Assembly: GCA_938046705.1 (NCBI GenBank)
Contig: CALIWP010000353.1
Coordinates: forward strand, 1 to 5,701
Length of the DNA: 5,701 nt
Direction: 5' to 3'
Origin: an uncultured Campylobacter sp.
GTDB taxonomy: Bacteria; Campylobacterota; Campylobacteria; Campylobacterales; Campylobacteraceae
Shown: positions 1 through 4,751 of the stretch, one piece after another
Layout: each line of letters starts with the position of its first letter
Position numbering within the stretch: the first letter of the stretch is position 1
Made by a program: the position numbers and the translations under genes
The notes under the pieces: model-generated
The model's database searches: none
Seen by the model: the letters and a program-made list of their open reading frames with translations, nothing else
Told to the model about the DNA's origin: nothing

Positions 1-55
1 CCGCGTAGTTTACGACATCTCGAGCAAACCGCCTGCAACGATAGAGTGGGAGTAA
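1..55 (+). CDS. guaA: GMP synthase (glutamine-hydrolysing), C-terminal end only
   Basis: Only the last 17 residues before a TAA stop (53-55) are present, read in the frame starting at base 2: RVVYDISSKPPATIEWE. This tail is the hallmark C-terminus of bacterial GMP synthases; the E. coli enzyme ends in a nearly identical VVYD...KPP.TIEWE. The family aminates XMP to GMP using glutamine and ATP, in the cytosol, as the last step of de novo GMP synthesis. The C-terminal segment belongs to the dimerisation domain. The gene begins upstream of the window, so its start and regulation are not visible. The stop codon overlaps the left arm of the terminator hairpin at 55-82, so this is probably the 3' end of the transcript. 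The identification rests on a short but very distinctive tail. Confidence 0.88.
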   Translation, partial: RVVYDISSKPPATIEWE

Positions 56-86
56 AATTTAGGCGTTTTTGCGCCTAAATTTCATT
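55..86 (+). terminator. Rho-independent-type terminator of guaA
   Basis: A perfect 11-bp inverted repeat, AAATTTAGGCG (55-65) and CGCCTAAATTT (72-82), flanks the 6-base loop TTTTTG. The G/C core is GGCG/CGCC next to the loop, and the AAATTT arms form an A-tract before and a T-rich tail after (AAATTTCATTT). The hairpin begins in the last bases of the guaA stop codon. The symmetrical A/T arms mean it could also act on a transcript from the opposite strand, but no opposing gene is seen here. Confidence 0.75.
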
Positions 87-111
87 TCAAACCAACTTAA
101 ATTTAATAATA

Positions 112-130
112 AGAGATAATCCTTATCAAT
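112..130 (+). promoter_or_regulatory. Fur-type operator (iron box)
   Basis: The 19-mer AGAGATAATCCTTATCAAT agrees with the consensus ATTGATAATnATTATCAAT at 15 of 18 defined positions. It contains the exact inverted repeat GATAA (115-119) / TTATC (123-127) around a 3-base centre. It lies just upstream of, and next to the expected -35 position of, the -10 element at 152-157, where bound Fur would block RNA polymerase. Fur represses such sites when Fe2+ is plentiful. The related peroxide regulator PerR binds similar AT-rich palindromes and cannot be excluded by sequence alone. Confidence 0.75.
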
Positions 131-151
131 AAATCGTCCGAAAATTTTAGC

Positions 152-157
152 TACAAT
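152..157 (+). promoter_or_regulatory. Sigma-70 -10 element for the cupin gene
   Basis: The sequence GCTACAAT (150-157) matches the epsilonproteobacterial extended -10 pattern gnTAnaAT, with hexamer TACAAT and a T-rich stretch just upstream (TTTTAG, 145-150). Epsilonproteobacterial promoters usually lack a clear -35 box, and none is obvious here. Transcription would start near 163-165. This makes the in-frame ATG at 156 impossible as a start, because it lies inside the -10 element, and it supports the ATG at 186. Confidence 0.6.
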
Positions 158-185
158 GACGCGTAAATTTACGAAAGGAAGAAAA

Positions 186-830
186 ATGAGTAAAATTTAC
201 AATCTAAACGCCGACACGAAAGTGATCGCAAAAAGCGTCGTTAGCAAGAGGATTTTTGATTGCGAAAACGCTCACGTCGACGTGTTTGCTTTCGATACGG
301 GCGAGGAGCTAGACCACGAGATGCTGTTTTGCGACAGCCTCGCGTGGGTCGTAGAGGGCGGCGCAAGTTTGCACTACGGCGAAAAGCAGATGCGCTTAGG
401 CGGCGAAGAGGCCTGCCTGATAGAGAAAAAAGTGTGGCGAAAACTAGTTTTTAGCGAACCGACGAAATACGTCTCAATCGATTTTAAGGAGGACTTAATG
501 ATAGATCATTTACCTAAGGCGGCTATTTTTAGCCTAGTGGATGCGGTCGAATACGAAGAAGGCAAAATCGTGAGCAAAACGCTCGTCAAAAACGAAAGCG
601 GCTCGATGTCGCTACTGTCGTTTTCAAAGGACCAACAGCTCTCCACTCACGCGGCTCCTGGCGACGCTCTTTTGGTCGCGCTTGACGGCGAGATGAAGCT
701 AACCATCGGCGACGAGCATTTTGATATCAAAAAGGGCGATACCATCGTGCTTCCGGGTAAAATCCCGCACGGACTAAAGATCCCGGAAAAATTTAAAATG
801 CTACTCATCGTAACAAAAGATAAGATGTAG
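186..830 (+). CDS. Two-domain (bicupin) cupin protein, probably Fur-regulated
   Basis: This is a 214-residue soluble protein with no signal peptide. The ATG at 186 is chosen because AAAGGAAG (174-181) sits 4-5 bases upstream, whereas the in-frame ATG at 156 falls in the -10 element. Residues about 30-100 form a degenerate cupin barrel (DTGEELDHEMLF..., then VVEGGASLHYGE). Residues about 140-210 form a second, better one: STHAAPGDALLVALDGE (153-169), then KKGDTIVLP and PHGLKI with His195. In the second domain only His155 and His195 of the usual metal set are evident; the second His and the Glu of cupin motif 1 are replaced by Ala. The family binds metals or small ligands and includes dioxygenases, isomerases and sensors, so substrate and reaction cannot be assigned. 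The Fur-like box suggests a role in iron or oxidative stress. AAATTT words are nearly absent from its interior, unlike neighbouring genes. Confidence 0.82.
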   Translation: MSKIYNLNADTKVIAKSVVSKRIFDCENAHVDVFAFDTGEELDHEMLFCDSLAWVVEGGASLHYGEKQMRLGGEEACLIEKKVWRKLVFSEPTKYVSIDFKEDLMIDHLPKAAIFSLVDAVEYEEGKIVSKTLVKNESGSMSLLSFSKDQQLSTHAAPGDALLVALDGEMKLTIGDEHFDIKKGDTIVLPGKIPHGLKIPEKFKMLLIVTKDKM

Positions 831-858
831 AGTTTTGGGGCGATTGCCCCGACTCGTT
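830..858 (+). terminator. Intercistronic hairpin, possible weak terminator
   Basis: GGGGC (837-841) and GCCCC (846-850) form a 5-bp G/C stem closed by the tetraloop GATT. It can be extended across an internal bulge by GAGT (830-833) pairing with ACTC (852-855). Only GTTT follows, so the U-tract is poor. It may terminate most cupin transcripts, or merely stabilise the 3' end while some transcription passes into the gene at 869. Its position right after the cupin stop codon fits either role. Confidence 0.45.
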
Positions 859-868
859 TAGGAAATAT

Positions 869-2104
869 ATGGCAAGATTTATAATAGATGATGAAAACAT
901 AAGCGTAGATAATCTAGCGACACTAAAGAAACTAGGCGAAAAAGATAAAATTTATATCGTAACAAACAATCGACAAAAGCTAAGCATCTCCGTTTTGGCG
1001 TGGTTTCTGGCGCGAAAAATCAAAATAAAAATCATACTTTTAGAAAGCGCTCACAAGGACTATGCCGATAAAATAATTACGTTTCTAATGGGCAAACTCT
1101 CGCATAAAAAAGACAAAATTTACATCGTCAGCAACGATAAATTTTACGACGACGTGATAGATTTTTTTAATAAGCAAGATAAAAACGGCGGCAAATTTTA
1201 TAAACTCAAATTTGACTTTAGTCGCTCGCATACGGCGCAGCTCATCGAAGAAAATCAAGACGAAATCGCGATCTTGATACGGAACTCAGGCAGCCTCAGT
1301 GAGCTTCATATGAAATTTATCTCAAAATTCGGCAGCAAAAACGGCGCCGGCGTGTATAACGCGCTAAAAGAGGACGCGAGGAAAATCTACAAAAAACCTC
1401 AAATAGAAAGCTCACAAAAAGGCGACGTAAAGCGTATCGCAGCCCCAAATATCGCAAAATCGCAGGCAGTAACGCAAAGCGGCGAGCAAAAATTTGACGA
1501 GCGAGAAAAATCGCAAACTGAGTCAAATTTGAGCGGCGAGATTTTGCACGCTCAAAGCACTTCGACAAAAGAGCAAAATTTAGAAAATTGCTCTCAAATA
1601 GATCAAAATTTAGAAAATAGCTCGCAAAATGTTCAAAATTTGGAGCCAGAAAAACTGCAATCTTTAGAGAAAAAAAATAGTTCGGCAGCAATTGAGAAAG
1701 TTGAAGTAGATGAGTCAAATTTGAGCGATAAGCTCGATCTTGCCGTGCACCCAAAAAACGTAGAGCAAAATTTGAGTATCGAGGCTTCTAGCGAAAATCT
1801 AAATGCGGACGAAAAAGGGCAAAATTTATCAAACAAGCGTCCGCCGCAAAAATCAAAGCAAGCTCCCGCACCGCAAAACGAAGCAAAAAATAAAGCCGAA
1901 AATGCAGCAAAAGCGCAGCTCGCGCCCAAGATAGACGAGGTTAAAAAGCAAGAGATTAGAAAAATCGCTTTTGAGAGTAAAAATTTGGGCGATTTTCACA
2001 ATGGGCTCGTGAAAAAATACGGTGCAGAGGACGCCGGCAAGCTGTATAAAGCGCTAAAACAAAAGGCAAAAGAGTACCTAAGCAAGCGCAATGCGGCTAA
2101 GTAA
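869..2104 (+). CDS. PIN-like domain protein with a duplicated C-terminal helical module and low-complexity linker
   Basis: This is a 411-residue soluble, lysine-rich protein. The start is supported by TTTAGGAAA (858-866), with AGGA 5 bases upstream. Residues 1-115 look like a PIN/NYN-type nuclease fold: FIIDDEN (4-10), DKIITFLMGKL (67-77) and IVSNDKFYDD (86-95). This follows the VDYEN ... ALDFhIAfyiGKL ... IIS.DtGFD pattern of PIN-like proteins, so Asp7, Asp67, Asp90 and perhaps Asp94 would form the metal site of an RNase. Residues 133-176 and 363-406 are two copies of one helical module (pattern LxxxH...K(F/Y)G....Y.ALK..A) aligned without gaps at offset 230, with 12 of 44 identical. Between them, residues 177-355 are rich in K, Q, N, E and S with QNLEN/SNLS repeats, probably disordered. 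I do not recognise a named gene. RNA binding or processing is inferred from the PIN-like domain, and activity is unproven. The neighbours give no pathway link. Confidence 0.8.
   Translation: MARFIIDDENISVDNLATLKKLGEKDKIYIVTNNRQKLSISVLAWFLARKIKIKIILLESAHKDYADKIITFLMGKLSHKKDKIYIVSNDKFYDDVIDFFNKQDKNGGKFYKLKFDFSRSHTAQLIEENQDEIAILIRNSGSLSELHMKFISKFGSKNGAGVYNALKEDARKIYKKPQIESSQKGDVKRIAAPNIAKSQAVTQSGEQKFDEREKSQTESNLSGEILHAQSTSTKEQNLENCSQIDQNLENSSQNVQNLEPEKLQSLEKKNSSAAIEKVEVDESNLSDKLDLAVHPKNVEQNLSIEASSENLNADEKGQNLSNKRPPQKSKQAPAPQNEAKNKAENAAKAQLAPKIDEVKKQEIRKIAFESKNLGDFHNGLVKKYGAEDAGKLYKALKQKAKEYLSKRNAAK
1265..1396 (+). repeat. Intragenic domain repeat, copy 1 (codons 133-176)
   Basis: This encodes the first helical module of the PIN-like protein, including GSLSELHMKFISKFG and VYNALKEDARKIYKK. 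It aligns gaplessly with codons 363-406 (1955-2086). Shared positions include Ser140/370, Leu143/373, His147/377, Lys153/383, Gly155/385, Tyr163/393, Ala-Leu-Lys 165-167/395-397 and Ala170/400. The similarity is at protein level and the DNA has diverged, so the duplication is old. Confidence 0.7.
1574..1663 (+). repeat. 30-bp in-frame tandem repeat in the linker, three units
   Basis: Units start at 1574, 1604 and 1634, each opening with CAAAATTT. Units 1 and 2 match at 25 of 30 bases, and unit 3 keeps mainly the first part. They encode ten-residue repeats QNLENCSQID, QNLENSSQNV and QNLEPEKLQS (residues 236-265). Because the period is a multiple of three, copy-number change would alter linker length without breaking the frame. 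Confidence 0.75.
1955..2086 (+). repeat. Intragenic domain repeat, copy 2 (codons 363-406)
   Basis: This is the second copy of the helical module, at the extreme C-terminus of the PIN-like protein (SKNLGDFHNGLVKKYG and LYKALKQKAKEYLSK). It pairs with 1265-1396. The two copies sit on either side of the about 180-residue low-complexity linker, so the protein could present two equivalent binding surfaces. Confidence 0.7.
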
Positions 2105-2148
2105 AATTTGCGTTTTGGTTGCGGCTTTTAAAATTTGAGGATTTGCGG

Positions 2149-2154
2149 TAAAAT
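2149..2154 (+). promoter_or_regulatory. Putative -10 element for hemD
   Basis: GGTAAAAT (2147-2154) fits the gnTAnaAT extended -10 pattern, with a T-rich stretch (CTTTTAAAATTTG) about 10-25 bases upstream. Transcription would begin near 2160, giving a leader of about 25 nt before the hemD start. TAAAAT is common in such AT-rich DNA, so this is only a candidate; hemD could also be read from the upstream gene. Confidence 0.4.
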
Positions 2155-2186
2155 TCGGACGTGAAATCATAAATTTAAGGGCGAAA

Positions 2187-2819
2187 ATGATCTATCTAGT
2201 CGGGTCAAATTTGGAATTTGAAGGCGTAAAGACGCTGGTTTTAAACGAGATAAAGTTTAATAAATTTAGCGTAAATTTAGCCGAATTTGATGCTCTGGTT
2301 TTGACTTCCAAAAACTCCGTAAACGCGCTAAAATTTAATCAAATTTTGCCTGCTATTTTGCAAATTTACTCCATCGGCGAAGGCACTAGCCGCGCGGCTA
2401 GCGAGTTTGGCTTCGCTCAAATTTACACTGCAAAAAACGCTCACGGAAACGACTTTGCCACTGAGATCGCACCGCTTTTAAAGGGCAAAAAAACGCTGTT
2501 TTTAAGAGCGCGCGAGACGGCTTCGAGCGTTGGTGAAATTTTACGAGAAAGCGGCGTAAATTTGACGCAAATAATCGCTTACGAAAACGTTTTTAAACCG
2601 CTTAGCAAGGAGCAAAAACCGCCAAAAAACTCCGTGATTATTTTTACCGCCCCCTCGGCGGTGCGAAATTTTACTCGAAATTTCGGCTGGGCTAAGAGCT
2701 ATAAAGCCCTCGCTATCGGGCTTACGACGGCAAAAGAGCTAGAAATTTTTACCTCGCCCGCAGTAAACGCCCAGCAAAATATAAATGCCTGCGTAAGCCT
2801 CGCAAAAACGCTACTTTAA
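2187..2819 (+). CDS. hemD: Uroporphyrinogen-III synthase
   Basis: The 210-residue length is near, and slightly below, the usual size of HemD (about 240-260). HemD closes and inverts ring D of hydroxymethylbilane to give uroporphyrinogen III, the cytosolic branch point to heme, siroheme and cobamides. Recognisable family blocks are LTSKNSV (39-45), SIGEGTSRAA (62-71), FLRARE (105-110), IIAYENVF (129-136), IIFTAPSAVRNF (151-162) and AIGLTTAKEL (176-185). HemD is poorly conserved overall, and these blocks in this order are the usual diagnostic. The start is supported by TAAGG (2176-2180), 6 bases before ATG. Its stop lies 12 bases before the promoter of the 6S-like RNA. It is not clustered with other heme genes here, which is common for Campylobacterota. 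Confidence 0.88.
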   Translation: MIYLVGSNLEFEGVKTLVLNEIKFNKFSVNLAEFDALVLTSKNSVNALKFNQILPAILQIYSIGEGTSRAASEFGFAQIYTAKNAHGNDFATEIAPLLKGKKTLFLRARETASSVGEILRESGVNLTQIIAYENVFKPLSKEQKPPKNSVIIFTAPSAVRNFTRNFGWAKSYKALAIGLTTAKELEIFTSPAVNAQQNINACVSLAKTLL

Positions 2820-2831
2820 GCTAAAATTTTA

Positions 2832-2837
2832 TATAAT
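2832..2837 (+). promoter_or_regulatory. Strong -10 box for the 6S-like RNA / purD leader
   Basis: A perfect TATAAT at 2832-2837 lies just after the hemD stop codon. A second possible -10, GCTAAAAT (2820-2827), is 10 bases upstream. The downstream box predicts a start near 2844, exactly where the 5' arm of the closing helix of the RNA begins (2845). Confidence 0.7.
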
Positions 2838-2843
2838 AACTTT

Positions 2844-3037
2844 GCCTGAGTGATTTGGCAGCGTATTTTTACAGGGTCCAACACATTAGTATCGGCGAAG
2901 ATGTGCGGAACTGTGTGACGTGGCTTCGTTTGAGCGTGCGAGCGCGAGAAGTTGCGACCTAAAGGAACCGCCTATTTGCAAGGTTGGCTTTGAATTTTCG
3001 GGCCACTTATATGCGCACCGCTCACTTGGGTTTTTTA
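2844..3037 (+). ncRNA. ssrS: 6S RNA (epsilonproteobacterial type; also described as the purD leader motif)
   Basis: This is an RNA of about 190 nt between a TATAAT box and a U-tract. Its 5' and 3' ends pair in nested helices: CCTGAGTGA (2845-2853) with TCACTTGGG (3022-3030), 9 bp with two wobbles; GG (2857-2858) with CC (3018-3019); GCGTAT (2861-2866) with ATGCGC (3011-3016); and GGTCC (2875-2879) with GGGCC (3000-3004). The middle (2880-2999) opens into a large unpaired or locally folded region, including CACAT/ATGTG (2882-2886/2901-2905). A long irregular hairpin with a central bubble is the 6S architecture that mimics an open promoter and sequesters the housekeeping RNA polymerase. A conserved structured RNA upstream of purD is known in epsilonproteobacteria and has been related to 6S RNA. 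The assignment rests on structure, size and location, not on a primary sequence match. A purD-specific cis-regulator is the alternative. Confidence 0.72.
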
Positions 3038-3042
3038 TTTTT
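3022..3042 (+). terminator. U-tract at the 3' end of the 6S-like RNA, abutting the purD ribosome-binding site
   Basis: TCACTTGGG (3022-3030), the 3' arm of the closing helix, is followed directly by T6-A-T5 (3031-3042). The next bases, GGAG (3043-3046), are the purD Shine-Dalgarno. The long-range helix plus U-tract would act as an intrinsic terminator or processing end for the small RNA. It leaves no room for a separate purD promoter downstream of it. Confidence 0.55.
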
Positions 3043-3051
3043 GGAGAAATT

Positions 3052-4305
3052 ATGAAAATTTTGATAATCGGAAGCGGCGGGCGCGAATACTCAATAGCTC
3101 TAAAACTTCAAGAATCCCGCAAACACGAGCTTCTCTTTGCTCCAGGAAACGGAGCTACCTCAAAGCTCGGCACAAATCTAAACATCAAAGACTATAATCA
3201 GCTTGCAGAATTTGCCCAATCAGAGCAAATAGAGCTAACCATCGTCGGCCCCGAGGCTCCGCTAAGTGACGGCGTCGTGGATATCTTTAAGGCGAGAAAT
3301 TTAAACATTTTCGGACCGAGCAAGGCTGCGGCTAGACTCGAGGGCAGCAAGGCGTTTATGAAGGACTTTTTGGCTCGAAACGCTATCCGCACAGCAGCCT
3401 ATCTAAATACTGATGATTACGATGCTGCGGTTAAATTTATAGACTCTCTTAGCGCTCCCGTCGTCGTCAAGGCCGACGGACTGTGCGCCGGCAAAGGCGT
3501 GATAATCGCGCAAAGCCGCGAGGAAGCCAAAGCCGCGGCTCGTTATATGCTAAGTGGCGAGAGCTTTGGCGAGGCCGGCAAACGCGTGGTCGTGGAGGAG
3601 TTTTTAGATGGATTTGAGCTTAGCTTTTTTGCGATTTGCGACGGCGAAAATTTCGTCAGCCTGCCCGTAGCGCAAGATCACAAACGCCTAAAAGATAACG
3701 ACGAGGGACCAAATACAGGCGGCATGGGTGCGTACGCTCCTAGTCCGCTAGCAAGCCAGGAGCTAATAAAACAGGTCGAAGAAGAGGTTGTAAAACCGAC
3801 TCTAAAAGGCATGAAAGCCGAGGGAAATCCTTTCTGCGGCGTGCTTTTCGTAGGGCTTATGGTGGTTAAGGGCGTGCCGTACGTACTTGAGTTTAACGTG
3901 CGTTTCGGCGATCCTGAGTGTGAAGTGCTAATGCCGCTGATTGATGGCGATCTGGGTGAAATTTTACTAAACGCGGCAAAAGGCGATCTAAAACCGGTAA
4001 AACTAAAGGACGAATTTGCTGTCGGAGTCGTGATGGCTAGTAAAAACTATCCTTTTTCAAGCTCGCCTAAGGCTAAAATCAGCGTAAAAAACGTTCCGGA
4101 AAATTCGCACATAGCATATGCAGGAGTGAGCGAACAGGGCGGCGAGATCTACGCTGACGGCGGACGAGTGCTCGTGTGCGTGGGGCTTGGCAAAAGCATA
4201 AAGCAGGCGCAGCAAAAGGCCTATGAGCTTTGCGAAAACGTAGAATTTGACGGTGTGCAGTACCGAAAAGATATCGCCTGGCAAATGCTAAAAGGACGCG
4301 AATGA
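3052..4305 (+). CDS. purD: Phosphoribosylamine-glycine ligase (GAR synthetase)
   Basis: This 417-residue protein is the normal length for PurD. It joins glycine to 5-phosphoribosylamine with ATP to give GAR, the second step of de novo purine synthesis, in the cytosol. Family blocks are [13 protein letters not shown] (7-19), [12 protein letters not shown] (63-74), [13 protein letters not shown] (88-100), [14 protein letters not shown] (137-150), PVAQDHKR (205-212), NTGGMGAY (221-228) and the ATP-grasp metal block [10 protein letters not shown] (280-289). The canonical GREH is GREY here (Tyr13). The start at 3052 is preferred over an in-frame upstream ATG at 2920 because GGAG (3043-3046) precedes it correctly and homologues begin [10 protein letters not shown]; the upstream 44 codons are the 6S-like RNA. 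Its stop overlaps the RDD gene (ATGA), so the two are translationally coupled. Expression probably depends on transcription through the leader RNA. Confidence 0.96.
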   Translation: MKILIIGSGGREYSIALKLQESRKHELLFAPGNGATSKLGTNLNIKDYNQLAEFAQSEQIELTIVGPEAPLSDGVVDIFKARNLNIFGPSKAAARLEGSKAFMKDFLARNAIRTAAYLNTDDYDAAVKFIDSLSAPVVVKADGLCAGKGVIIAQSREEAKAAARYMLSGESFGEAGKRVVVEEFLDGFELSFFAICDGENFVSLPVAQDHKRLKDNDEGPNTGGMGAYAPSPLASQELIKQVEEEVVKPTLKGMKAEGNPFCGVLFVGLMVVKGVPYVLEFNVRFGDPECEVLMPLIDGDLGEILLNAAKGDLKPVKLKDEFAVGVVMASKNYPFSSSPKAKISVKNVPENSHIAYAGVSEQGGEIYADGGRVLVCVGLGKSIKQAQQKAYELCENVEFDGVQYRKDIAWQMLKGRE

Positions 4306-4751
4306 GCAGGAGCGTCATAGATAAGCTCGAAAATGAAAATATCACGCTCGCTAGCATCGGTAAAAGAGCCGTTGCGTGGGGGATAGATAAATTTCTCATC
4401 TCTTTTTTATTTTATGCCGTTTACTACGAAAAATTTGACGGACTAGACTACGAGCAGATCAGTGCGCTAGCTATGGAAATGATACCGCAGATCGTTTTGC
4501 TCGAGCTTATTTATCAGACGTTTTTTACGTGGTACTGCGGCGCTAGTATCGGCAAGGTCGCCATGAAGATCGTGTGCGTGGATATCGATCTGCTCGATAA
4601 GCCAGGCTTGCTAAATTCTCTCACTCGATCTTTGGTTCGCATCATCGGTGAAAACGCATTTTTCCTAGGTTTTGCATGGGCGTTTTCAAATCCATTATTT
4701 CAAACGTGGCAAGACAAGGCCGCGAAAACGGTAGTTATAAATGTTTACTAG
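4302..4751 (+). CDS. RDD-family small membrane protein
   Basis: This 149-residue inner-membrane protein has three hydrophobic stretches, at about 30-42, 60-78 and 115-133. The RDD-family signatures are present: the first Arg/Asp in [11 protein letters not shown] (Arg22, Asp29), the loop [11 protein letters not shown] (80-90), Arg109/Arg113 before the last segment, and the closing [16 protein letters not shown] (130-145) with Asp138. RDD proteins are small membrane proteins of mostly unknown function, some linked to ion transport; no substrate can be given. The start is firm: AAAGGA (4291-4296) lies 5 bases before the ATG, which overlaps the purD stop as ATGA. Its own end overlaps the lptD start by 11 bp, so it is sandwiched in a coupled operon with an LPS-export gene. 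A helper role in envelope assembly is conceivable but unsupported. Confidence 0.85.
   Translation: MSRSVIDKLENENITLASIGKRAVAWGIDKFLISFLFYAVYYEKFDGLDYEQISALAMEMIPQIVLLELIYQTFFTWYCGASIGKVAMKIVCVDIDLLDKPGLLNSLTRSLVRIIGENAFFLGFAWAFSNPLFQTWQDKAAKTVVINVY

Noticed and set aside
156..185. ATG at 156 as the cupin start
   Set aside because: It lies inside the TACAAT -10 element (152-157) and lacks a ribosome-binding site, whereas ATG 186 has AAAGGAAG just upstream.
821..826. TAAGAT as a -10 element for the PIN-like gene
   Set aside because: It is a poor match to gnTAnaAT, lies within the cupin's last codons and would place the start before the 837-850 hairpin. There is no reason to prefer it over read-through.
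1670..1677. A8 homopolymer in the PIN-like gene (and T7 at 4754-4760 in lptD) as phase-variable tracts
   Set aside because: Both are short A/T runs in AT-rich DNA. Campylobacter phase variation normally uses longer G/C tracts, and both frames are intact.
1317..1929. Long open frames on the minus strand opposite the PIN-like gene
   Set aside because: They translate into Phe/Ser/Arg-rich low-complexity sequence, the mirror of a K/Q/N/E-rich linker, with no ribosome-binding site or family resemblance.
2880..2999. SRP 4.5S RNA or tmRNA in the hemD-purD gap
   Set aside because: The conserved SRP core (GGTCCGGAAGGAAGCAGCC-like) is missing, as are the tmRNA acceptor stem, TpsiC arm and CCA end. 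The long closing helix fits 6S better.
2920..3051. 44-codon N-terminal extension of PurD
   Set aside because: The extra codons encode the 3' two-thirds of the structured leader RNA, have no ribosome-binding site at 2920, and PurD homologues start at the [10 protein letters not shown] equivalent (3052).
4057..4399. Minus-strand open frames over the purD/RDD junction
   Set aside because: They overlap confidently identified coding sequence and show no domain, start signal or promoter of their own.
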